This document shows, in pieces, positions 7,878 through 14,917 of a stretch of 64,000 bases of DNA. Each line of letters opens with the position of its first letter. The first letter of the stretch is position 1. This DNA is from Pseudaquabacterium pictum (GTDB taxonomy: Bacteria; Pseudomonadota; Gammaproteobacteria; Burkholderiales; Burkholderiaceae_C). The translations under genes and the position numbers were made by a program. The stretch covers positions 62,001 through 126,000 of the forward strand of contig NZ_BJCL01000015.1 of the NCBI RefSeq assembly GCF_005403045.1. Direction: 5' to 3'. The notes beneath the pieces were generated by a model that saw only the letters and a program-made list of their open reading frames with translations, made no database searches and was not told the DNA's origin.

Positions 7878-8879
7878 ATGAAAAAGTCACTGATTGCCTT
7901 CGCCGCTCTGGCCACCATCGCCGGCGCCGCTTCGGCCCAGTCCAGCGTCACCCTGTACGGCCGTCTTGATCTGTCGATCAACAAGCCCACGGGCAGCGCC
8001 CTGAAGAACATGAGCAATGGCTCCGGCAGCCGTTTCGGCGTGCGCGGCGTCGAAGACCTGGGCGGTGGCCTGTCGGCCTTCTTCAACCTCGAGCATCGTT
8101 TTGATGCCGACACCGGTGCCCAGTCGGCCGGGCCGGTTGCTGCTGGCAACAACGCCAACGCCGCACCGCTGAGCCGCTTCTGGACCGGTCGTTCGATCGT
8201 TGGTCTGCAAGGCGGTTTTGGCAAGATCACCCTGGGCCGTGAGTACACCACCGCGTTCCTGATGTCGCAGCTGGCTGCTGACCCCTGGGGCTGGGATACC
8301 GTGGTGTCTGGCACCCCGACCGGCGGCCTGAACCAGCTGATCACTGGCGGCGCGATCGCCCGTGTCCGCAATGACAGCTCGCTGACCTACAACTTCTCGG
8401 CCGCAGGCTTCTCGCTCGGCGCGCAGATCGCCGAGTCCAGCGACACGATCAACAAGTTCAACAAGCGCCCGTTCAACTTCGCCGTCAGCTACGCCGCAGG
8501 CCCCGTGGCCCTGATGCTCGGCTACGAGAAGACCGGCCAGGTCCAGAAGGACTCGGCCAAGTGGCTGACCGTCAACGGCACGTTCAACCTGGGCGCCGTG
8601 AAGCTGGGCGCGCTGTACGGCAAGGGCAACACCGACGCCGGCGCCGACCACAAGTCGTACCTGCTGACCGCCGTGGCTCCCCTGGGCCAAGGCGAATTCC
8701 GCGCCAGCTACGGCCGCCTGAAGAACGAGACCGCCAACGTCGATGCCGCCAAGGGCTTCGCTGTCGGTTACCACTACGCGCTGAGCAAGCGCACCACGCT
8801 GTACACCGACTTCCTGCGCAACACCGCGCTGGCCACCAACAAGACCGGCTACGACTTCGGTATCAAGCACAACTTCTGA
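7878..8879 (+). CDS. Outer-membrane porin, Burkholderia type
   Basis: A 333-residue general porin. The signal peptide (MKKSLIAFAALATIAGAASA) is predicted to be cleaved before QSSVTLYGRLDLS, the usual mature N-terminus of betaproteobacterial trimeric porins. Alternating beta-strands follow, and the protein ends in the C-terminal phenylalanine needed for BAM recognition (YDFGIKHNF). It forms a passive channel for small hydrophilic solutes. AGGAG at 7864-7868 supports the ATG, and a strong terminator follows, so it is monocistronic. The codon choice (many GGC, CTG, AAG, AAC) suits a highly expressed gene. Confidence 0.95.
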   Translation: MKKSLIAFAALATIAGAASAQSSVTLYGRLDLSINKPTGSALKNMSNGSGSRFGVRGVEDLGGGLSAFFNLEHRFDADTGAQSAGPVAAGNNANAAPLSRFWTGRSIVGLQGGFGKITLGREYTTAFLMSQLAADPWGWDTVVSGTPTGGLNQLITGGAIARVRNDSSLTYNFSAAGFSLGAQIAESSDTINKFNKRPFNFAVSYAAGPVALMLGYEKTGQVQKDSAKWLTVNGTFNLGAVKLGALYGKGNTDAGADHKSYLLTAVAPLGQGEFRASYGRLKNETANVDAAKGFAVGYHYALSKRTTLYTDFLRNTALATNKTGYDFGIKHNF

Positions 8880-8930
8880 TCGTCAGAAGCGCACCGGCCC
8901 GGCCCCGCGGCCAGGCTGGCGTGGTGTGGA

Positions 8931-8953
8931 AGCCGCCTTCGGGCGGCTTTTTT
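8931..8953 (+). terminator. Rho-independent terminator after the porin
   Basis: Stem AGCCGCC/GGCGGCT with loop TTCG, ending in a run of six T from 8948, about 52 bases after the porin stop codon. Confidence 0.9.
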
Positions 8954-9103
8954 GCGTCAGCGGGCCGTGGCGACGGCGGCAAGGGTTCTCCCCTTGGCGC
9001 CGGGCACGGCCTTTGCGGATGATGCGCACCTTGTCCGCCGGCTCCTGCCGGCGGCGGCCATTCCGCCCCGGTTGCTGCCGTTGCAGCAGTCCTTCAGGTT
9101 TCC

Positions 9104-10084
9104 ATGCTCGCCTTTGTCATCCGCCGCCTGATGCAGGCTCTGATCGTGATGCTCACGGTCGCCTTCATCGCCTTCATGCTGTTCCAGTACGTCGGCGATC
9201 CGGTCAACAACCTGATGGGGCAGGACGCCACCGCCGAGCAGCGTGCGCTGATGCGCGCCGAGCTGGGGCTGGACAAGCCCTTCATCGTGCAGTTCGGGCA
9301 CTTCATCGGCAATGCGGTGCAGGGCGAGTTCGGCATCAGCCTGCGCCAGGGCCGCAAGGTGTCGACGCTGATCGCCGAGCGCTTTCCAGCCACGCTGGAA
9401 CTGGCCACCGTGGCCGCCGTGATCGGCCTGGCGTTGGGGGTGCCGCTGGGCGTGTATGCCGCGCTGCGGCGCGGCAAGTTCATGTCGCAGCTGGTGATGA
9501 CCGGCTCGCTGCTGGGCGTCTCGCTGCCCAACTTCCTGATCGGCATCCTGCTGATCCTGGTCTTCTCGGTGCTGCTGAAGTGGCTGCCCAGCTTTGGCCG
9601 TGGTGATGTGGTGCAGATCGGCGCCATGAGCTTCGGCCTGCTCACCTGGGACGGCATCAAGCACCTGCTGCTGCCGGCCTTCACGCTGGCGCTGTTCCCG
9701 ATGGCCCTGGTGCTGCGGCTGGTGCGCAGCGAGATGCTGGAGGTGCTGCGCACCGACTACATCAAGTTCGCCCGCGCCCGCGGCCTGCCCGACCGCACGG
9801 TGTACTTCGGCCATGCGCTGAAGAACACCCTGGTGCCGGTGATCACCATCGCCGGGCTGCAGCTGGGCGGCATCATCGCCTTCGCCATCATCACCGAGAC
9901 GGTGTTCCAGTGGCCGGGCATGGGCCTGCTGTTCATCCAGGCGGTGCAGTTCGCCGACATCCCGGTGATGGCGGCCTACCTCTGCCTGATCGCCCTGATC
10001 TTCGTGGTCATCAACCTCGCGGTCGACCTGCTGTATTTCGCGGTCGACCCACGCCTGCGCATCGAGCGCTCGGGAGGCCACTGA
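9104..10084 (+). CDS. ABC transporter permease, DppB/OppB type
   Basis: A 326-residue inner-membrane permease with an N-terminal helix (VIRRLMQALIVMLTVAFIAF), a periplasmic loop, then about five more helices. It has the EAA-type cytoplasmic loop around DYIKFARARGLPDRTV, which contacts the ATPases. It is the first gene of a four-gene unit with the second permease starting one base after its stop. The family imports di- or oligopeptides, or sometimes nickel or glutathione. Substrate choice depends on a periplasmic binding protein, and none is encoded beside it in this window. I therefore give no dpp/opp/gsi symbol. Confidence 0.9.
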   Translation: MLAFVIRRLMQALIVMLTVAFIAFMLFQYVGDPVNNLMGQDATAEQRALMRAELGLDKPFIVQFGHFIGNAVQGEFGISLRQGRKVSTLIAERFPATLELATVAAVIGLALGVPLGVYAALRRGKFMSQLVMTGSLLGVSLPNFLIGILLILVFSVLLKWLPSFGRGDVVQIGAMSFGLLTWDGIKHLLLPAFTLALFPMALVLRLVRSEMLEVLRTDYIKFARARGLPDRTVYFGHALKNTLVPVITIAGLQLGGIIAFAIITETVFQWPGMGLLFIQAVQFADIPVMAAYLCLIALIFVVINLAVDLLYFAVDPRLRIERSGGH

Positions 10085-10085
10085 C

Positions 10086-11030
10086 ATGGCCAAGACTTCC
10101 TCGGCGCCGCTGGCGCCCACGGCCGGCGCGCTGGCCCGCTTCTTCGACGGCGATGTCTGGCACAGCTTCAAGCAGTCGCCCACCGCGATGGTGGCCGCCG
10201 TCATCGCCCTGGTCTGCGTCGTCGCCGCGGCGTTTGCGCCCTGGCTGGCGCCGCACAACCCGCAGGACCTGGCCTCGCTGCAGCTGATGGATGCCCGCCT
10301 GCCGCCGGCCTGGGTGGCCGACGGCCAGGCCAAGTACCCTCTGGGCACCGATGACCAGGGCCGCGACATCCTGTCGGCACTGATGTACGGCGCCCGCATC
10401 TCGCTGCTGGTGGGGCTGGCCTCCGTCGTGCTGAGCATGGTGCTCGGCGTCGGCCTGGGCTTGCTGGCCGGCTTTGTCGGCGGCCGGGTCGACAGCTTCA
10501 TCATGCGGGTCTGCGACGTGATGCTGTCCTTCCCCGCCATCCTGGTGGCGCTGCTGATCGACGGCGTCGGCCGGGCGATGTTCCCGAATGCCCACGAGAC
10601 CCTGGCCTTCACCGTGCTGATCCTGGCGATCTCGCTGACCGGCTGGGTGCAGTACGCCCGCACGGTGCGCGGCAGCACCCTGGTCGAGCGGCAGAAGGAA
10701 TACGTGCAGGCCGCGCGGGTGATCGGCGTGTCCAGCTTCCGCATCATGCGCCGCCATGTGCTGCCCAATGTGCTGGGGCCGGTGCTGGTGCTGGCCACCA
10801 TCCAGATCGCCTCGGCCATCATCACCGAGGCCACGCTGTCCTTCCTGGGCGTGGGCGTGCCGCCCACCTCGCCGTCCCTGGGCACGCTGATCCGCGTGGG
10901 TCAGGACTTTCTCTTCTCGGGCGAATGGTGGATCACCATCTTCCCTGGCCTGGTGCTGGTGATGATCGCCCTGAGCGTGAACCTGCTGGGCGACTGGCTG
11001 CGCGATGCGCTGAACCCGAGACTGCGCTGA
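10086..11030 (+). CDS. ABC transporter permease, DppC/OppC type
   Basis: A 314-residue permease with the OppC-type N-terminal domain (a helix around MVAAVIALVCVVAAAFAPWLA) and the LGTDDQGRDILSALMYGARISL motif region. It has the EAA-like loop near YVQAARVIGVSSFRIMRRHV and ends in NLLGDWLRDALNPRLR, typical of the family. It pairs with the upstream permease to form the membrane channel. It starts one base after that gene and ends four bases before the first ATPase gene, so the four genes are very probably one transcript. Confidence 0.92.
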   Translation: MAKTSSAPLAPTAGALARFFDGDVWHSFKQSPTAMVAAVIALVCVVAAAFAPWLAPHNPQDLASLQLMDARLPPAWVADGQAKYPLGTDDQGRDILSALMYGARISLLVGLASVVLSMVLGVGLGLLAGFVGGRVDSFIMRVCDVMLSFPAILVALLIDGVGRAMFPNAHETLAFTVLILAISLTGWVQYARTVRGSTLVERQKEYVQAARVIGVSSFRIMRRHVLPNVLGPVLVLATIQIASAIITEATLSFLGVGVPPTSPSLGTLIRVGQDFLFSGEWWITIFPGLVLVMIALSVNLLGDWLRDALNPRLR

Positions 11031-11034
11031 GACC

Positions 11035-12012
11035 ATGGCATCGCCTCTCCTTGAAGTGCAACACCTGCGGGTGGAATTCCCGACCCGGCGCGGCACCCTG
11101 CTCGCGCTGGACGATGTGTCGTTCAGCATCGCGCCCGGCGAGATCCTCGGCGTGGTCGGTGAATCCGGCGCGGGCAAGAGCCTGACCGGCGCGGCCATCA
11201 TCGGCCTGCTGGAACCGCCCGGCCGGGTGGCCAGCGGCCAGATCCTGCTGGACGGCCAGCGCATCGACAACCTGCCGGCCGAGGCCATGCGCAAGATCCG
11301 CGGCAAGCGCATCGGCGCCATCTTCCAGGACCCGCTGACCTCGCTGAACCCGCTGTACACCGTGGGCCGGCAGCTGATCGAGACCATCCAGGTGCACCTG
11401 GGGCTGGATGCGGCGGCGGCGCGCCAGCGGGCCATCGCCCTGCTGCAGAGCACCGGCATCCCGGCGGCCGAGCAACGCATCGACCAGTACCCGCACCAGT
11501 TCAGCGGCGGCATGCGCCAGCGGGTGGTCATCGCGCTGGCGCTGGCGGCGCAGCCGGCGCTGATCGTGGCCGACGAGCCCACCACCGCGCTGGATGTGTC
11601 CATCCAGGCGCAGATCATCGCCCTGCTCAAGAAGCTCACCAAGGAGCAGGGCGCCGCGGTGATGCTGGTGACGCACGACATGGGCGTGATCGCCGAGGCC
11701 TGCGACCGGGTGGCGGTGATGTACGCCGGGCGGGTGGTGGAGATCGGCCCGGTGGCCGACGTGATCCACCGGCCGTCCCATCCCTACACCGTGGGCCTGA
11801 TGGGCTCGATTCCGGCCATGGACGAAGAACGGGAACGCCTGATGCAGATCGACGGTGCGATGCCGCGGCTCAACGCCATCCCCAGCGGCTGCGCCTTCAA
11901 CCCACGCTGTCCAAAGGTGATGGACCGCTGCCGGACGGACCGGCCGGACCTGCTGCCCGCCGGCGCCACCCGCGCCGCCTGCTGGCTGCATGACAGCAAG
12001 GTGGCGGCATGA
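11035..12012 (+). CDS. ABC transporter ATP-binding protein, DppD/OppD type
   Basis: A 325-residue ATPase with Walker A GESGAGKS (about residues 41-48), the Q-loop at FQDPLTSLNPLY, signature FSGGMRQRV, Walker B LIVADEPTTALD and the H-loop LVTHDMG. The C-terminal oligopeptide-transporter extension carries the cysteine-rich motif GCAFNPRCPKVMDRC, which in this subfamily can bind an iron-sulfur cluster. Its stop overlaps the start of the next ATPase gene by four bases (ATGA at 12009-12012), indicating translational coupling. Confidence 0.94.
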   Translation: MASPLLEVQHLRVEFPTRRGTLLALDDVSFSIAPGEILGVVGESGAGKSLTGAAIIGLLEPPGRVASGQILLDGQRIDNLPAEAMRKIRGKRIGAIFQDPLTSLNPLYTVGRQLIETIQVHLGLDAAAARQRAIALLQSTGIPAAEQRIDQYPHQFSGGMRQRVVIALALAAQPALIVADEPTTALDVSIQAQIIALLKKLTKEQGAAVMLVTHDMGVIAEACDRVAVMYAGRVVEIGPVADVIHRPSHPYTVGLMGSIPAMDEERERLMQIDGAMPRLNAIPSGCAFNPRCPKVMDRCRTDRPDLLPAGATRAACWLHDSKVAA

Positions 12013-13001
12013 CGGCGCTGGTGGAAGTCAAAGGCCTGGCCAAGACGTTTGATGTCTCGGCGCCCTGGCTGAACCGGGTGATCGAGCGCCAGCCACGGCG
12101 TTTCGTGCATGCGGTCGATGGCGTCAGCTTCGCCATCCCGCGCGGCACCACGCTGGCGCTGGTGGGCGAATCGGGTTGCGGCAAGAGCACGGTGGCACGG
12201 CTGCTGGTAGGCCTGTACGGCCCGACCCGGGGCACGGTGGAATTCGACGGCATCGACACCGCGGCCACGCTGGCCTCGCCCGGCGCCCGCGCGCTGCGCA
12301 AGCGCATGCAGATGATCTTCCAGGACCCGTACGCCAGCCTGAACCCGCGCTGGAAGGTGCGCGCCATCGTCGGCGAGCCGCTGCGCGAGCATGGCCTGGC
12401 GATGACCGAGGCCGAACTGGAGGCCAAGGTGGCCGCACTGCTGGCCCAGGTGGGCATGGCGGCGGCCGACATGGAGAAGTTTCCGCACCAGTTCTCGGGC
12501 GGGCAGCGGCAGCGCATCTCCATCGCCCGGGCGCTGGCCACCGAGCCCGAGTTCCTGATCTGCGACGAGCCGACCTCGGCGCTGGATGTGTCGGTGCAGG
12601 CCCAGGTGCTGAACATCATGAAGGACCTGCAGCGCCAGCGCGGGCTGACCTACCTGTTCATCTCGCACAACCTGGCGGTGGTGCGCCACGTGGCCGACAG
12701 CGTGGGCGTGATGTACCTGGGCCGGCTGGTGGAACTGGCGCCGCGGCGCACGCTGTTCTCGGCGCCTCGCCATCCGTACACCCGCATGCTGCTGGACGCG
12801 ATCCCCGACATCGCGATGACCGGCCGTCAGCGCACGCCGGTGCAGGGCGAGGTGCCGAACCCGCTCAATCCGCCCAGCGGCTGCGCCTTCCACCCGCGCT
12901 GCCCGCATGCCAATGCCCGCTGCAGCAGCGAGCGGCCCGAGCTCGCGGACTTCCAGGGCATCCGCATCGCCTGCCACGCCGTCACCGAAGGACGGCTGTG
13001 A
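12009..13001 (+). CDS. ABC transporter ATP-binding protein, DppF/OppF type
   Basis: A 330-residue ATPase with Walker A GESGCGKST, Q-loop FQDPYASLNPRW, signature FSGGQRQRI, Walker B LICDEPTSALD, and H-loop FISHNL. The C-terminal GCAFHPRCPHANARC extension is again typical of peptide transporter ATPases. It pairs with the upstream ATPase as the asymmetric motor of the importer. It is the last gene of the unit and is convergent with lysA; a hairpin-rich spacer follows. Confidence 0.94.
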   Translation: MTALVEVKGLAKTFDVSAPWLNRVIERQPRRFVHAVDGVSFAIPRGTTLALVGESGCGKSTVARLLVGLYGPTRGTVEFDGIDTAATLASPGARALRKRMQMIFQDPYASLNPRWKVRAIVGEPLREHGLAMTEAELEAKVAALLAQVGMAAADMEKFPHQFSGGQRQRISIARALATEPEFLICDEPTSALDVSVQAQVLNIMKDLQRQRGLTYLFISHNLAVVRHVADSVGVMYLGRLVELAPRRTLFSAPRHPYTRMLLDAIPDIAMTGRQRTPVQGEVPNPLNPPSGCAFHPRCPHANARCSSERPELADFQGIRIACHAVTEGRL

Positions 13002-13033
13002 TGTCTGCCCCTCGTGCGCGGCGTACCGCGCCC

Positions 13034-13086
13034 GATCCCCCGGGGGGATCAGCGGGCCGCTTGGGGCGGCCCGGCGCCGGCCCGCT
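13034..13086. repeat. Hairpin-rich extragenic element between convergent genes
   Basis: The spacer after the transporter genes contains a near-perfect palindrome of C and G runs flanked by GATC (13034-13050). It also has the stem GGGCCGC/GCGGCCC (13054-13060 with 13066-13072), and a wider pairing AGCGGGCC/GGCCCGCT (13051-13058 with 13079-13086). There is no T run. From memory, such blocks recur between genes in Burkholderiales genomes and may act as transcription barriers for the convergent gene ends. Confidence 0.5.
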
Positions 13087-13096
13087 GTGCGGCTGA

Positions 13097-14386
13097 TCAG
13101 CCTGGGATGAGCTCGTCGCGGAACAGGTCGGCCACCGTCTCGCGGCGGCGGATCAGCGTGGCGCGGCCGTTGTCGACCATCACCTCGGCCGCACGCGGCC
13201 GGGTGTTGTAGTTGCTGGCCATGGCCATGCCGTAGGCGCCGGCCGACAGCACCGCCAGCACATCGCCAGTCTGCACGGCCAGCGCGCGGTCGCGGCCCAG
13301 CCAGTCGCCGGATTCACACACCGGGCCCACCACATCCCAGGTCAGGGGTGGCTCGGCGCGCTGGTGGCAGGGCACGATGGCCAGCCAGGCCTCGTACATC
13401 GCCGGGCGCACCATGTCGTTCATCGCGGCGTCGACGATGCAGAAGTTCTTGCCGCCATCGTCCACCCGGCCGGGCTTGAGCACCAGCGCCTCGGTCAGCA
13501 GCACGCCGGCATTGCCCACCAGCGAGCGGCCCGGCTCCATCAGCACCGTGCGGTGGCCATGGCCGCGGGCATCGATGCGCGCCAGCAACTGGCCCACCAG
13601 CAGATCGGCCGCGGGCGGTGTCTCGTCGGTGTAGGTGATGCCCAGGCCGCCGCCCATGTCGAGGTGGGCGATGGGGATGCCGTCGGCCTCGACCTGTTCC
13701 ACCAGGTCAAGCAGGCGGTCCAGCGCGTCCAGGTAGGGCGCGACGGTGGTGATCTGCGAGCCGATGTGGCAGTCGATGCCGGCCACGTGGATGCCGGGCA
13801 GGCTGGCGGCGCGGCGGTAGACGGCGCGGGCCTCGTCATGCGCCACGCCGAACTTGTTGCCCTTCAGCCCGGTGGAGATGTAGGGGTGGGTCTGGGCGTC
13901 GACATCGGGGTTGACGCGCAGGCTGATGGCGGCCGTCTTGCCCATGCTGCTGGCGACGGCCGACAGCGTCTCCAGCTCGGCTGCGCTCTCGACGTTGAAG
14001 CAGTGCACGCCGGCCTGCAACGCCGTGCGCATCTCGTCGGGCCGCTTGCCGACGCCGGAGAACACCACCTTGGCCGGATCGCCGCCGGCGGCGATCACCC
14101 GTGCCAGTTCACCGGCCGAGACGATGTCGAAGCCCAGGCCCAGGTCGGCAAAGGTCTTCAGCACCGCCAGGCTGCTGTTGGCCTTCATCGCGTAGCACAG
14201 CAGGTGCGGCCGGCCGGCCAGCGCACGCTGGTAGGCGGCGGCGGCCTCGCGCATGGCGCTGCGGGAATAGGCGTACAGCGGCGTGCCGAATTCGGTGGCC
14301 AGGTCGGCCAGGCGCACGCCGTCCAGCCACAGGTCGGCATCCCGGCGGGCCAGGTGCGGCGCGCCAGGCAGGAGTTCTTGGGTCAT
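13097..14386 (-). CDS. lysA: Diaminopimelate decarboxylase
   Basis: A 429-residue fold-III pyridoxal-phosphate enzyme. The PLP lysine is in CYAMKANSSLAVL, the glycine loop in HLDMGGGLGITY, and the C-terminal substrate-binding segments are VGPVCESGDWLG and SAGAYGMAMASNYN. It makes lysine from meso-diaminopimelate, the last step of lysine synthesis. The ATG at 14386 overlaps the stop of lptM by three bases (ATGA), so the two are translationally coupled, an order common in betaproteobacteria and gammaproteobacteria. Confidence 0.96.
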   Translation of the reverse strand: MTQELLPGAPHLARRDADLWLDGVRLADLATEFGTPLYAYSRSAMREAAAAYQRALAGRPHLLCYAMKANSSLAVLKTFADLGLGFDIVSAGELARVIAAGGDPAKVVFSGVGKRPDEMRTALQAGVHCFNVESAAELETLSAVASSMGKTAAISLRVNPDVDAQTHPYISTGLKGNKFGVAHDEARAVYRRAASLPGIHVAGIDCHIGSQITTVAPYLDALDRLLDLVEQVEADGIPIAHLDMGGGLGITYTDETPPAADLLVGQLLARIDARGHGHRTVLMEPGRSLVGNAGVLLTEALVLKPGRVDDGGKNFCIVDAAMNDMVRPAMYEAWLAIVPCHQRAEPPLTWDVVGPVCESGDWLGRDRALAVQTGDVLAVLSAGAYGMAMASNYNTRPRAAEVMVDNGRATLIRRRETVADLFRDELIPG

Positions 14387-14529
14387 TTGGTGGGCGCGGA
14401 GGCGGCGCCAGCCGGAGGTTGGGGCAGGGTGAGCGGGCCCTTCTGGCCACATCCCGACAGGGCGGCGGTGCCAAGCAGCATTGCCAGCAGCAGGGCAGCC
14501 CGGCTCGCTAAACTCGATCGCAATTCCAT
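14383..14529 (-). CDS. lptM: LPS translocon maturation lipoprotein LptM (YifL-like)
   Basis: A 48-residue lipoprotein. A short signal helix (RAALLLAMLLGTAAL) leads to the lipobox LSGC, and the mature protein begins CGQKGPLTLPQP, the hallmark of the LptM/YifL family. These small outer-membrane lipoproteins help the LptDE lipopolysaccharide translocon assemble. The start at 14529 is the best placed; an alternative ATG lies at 14550. It sits between lysA, whose start it overlaps, and the divergent cyaY, the usual neighbourhood. Confidence 0.85.
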   Translation of the reverse strand: MELRSSLASRAALLLAMLLGTAALSGCGQKGPLTLPQPPAGAASAPTK

Positions 14530-14548
14530 CGCCCGGATTCTATGCACC

Positions 14549-14917
14549 ATGACCCCGACCACCCCTGCCGCAGCCGCGCTGTCCGACAGTGAATTCCACC
14601 GCCTGGCCCATGCCGTGCTGGCCCAGGTGGAGGCCACGGTCGACCGCTGGCTGGATGACGATGTGGTCGACATCGACAGCCAGCGCACCGGCGGCCTGCT
14701 GGAGCTGAGCCTGCCCGGCGGCAGCAAGATCATCCTGAACACCCAGCCGCCGCTGCATGAGATCTGGCTGGCCGCACGCGCTGGCGGCCACCACTACCGC
14801 TACCTGGACGGCCAGTGGCGCGACACCCGCGATGGCACCGAGTTCTTCACCGCCCTGTCGCAGCACACCAGCGCCCAAGCCGGCCAGGCGCTGCGCTTCG
14901 AGCCACCCGTCACCTGA
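14549..14917 (+). CDS. cyaY: Frataxin homologue CyaY
   Basis: A 122-residue frataxin-fold protein starting MTPTTPAAAALSDSEFHRLA. The N-terminal helix carries the acidic ridge (DRWLDDDVVDID), and the sheet includes GGLLELSLPGGSKIILNTQ and HEIWLAARAGGHHYRY. It binds iron and modulates the IscS-dependent assembly of iron-sulfur clusters. The frame is open for about 400 codons upstream, but that part lies opposite lysA and is not homologous. It is divergent from lptM (19 bases between starts), and its end overlaps the end of mrcA by eight bases. Confidence 0.93.
   Translation: MTPTTPAAAALSDSEFHRLAHAVLAQVEATVDRWLDDDVVDIDSQRTGGLLELSLPGGSKIILNTQPPLHEIWLAARAGGHHYRYLDGQWRDTRDGTEFFTALSQHTSAQAGQALRFEPPVT

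Noticed and set aside
13364-14548. Long in-frame extension that would fuse about 395 residues in front of CyaY
   Set aside because: The extension lies wholly opposite lysA and lptM and has no similarity to any family. CyaY homology begins at the ATG at 14549.
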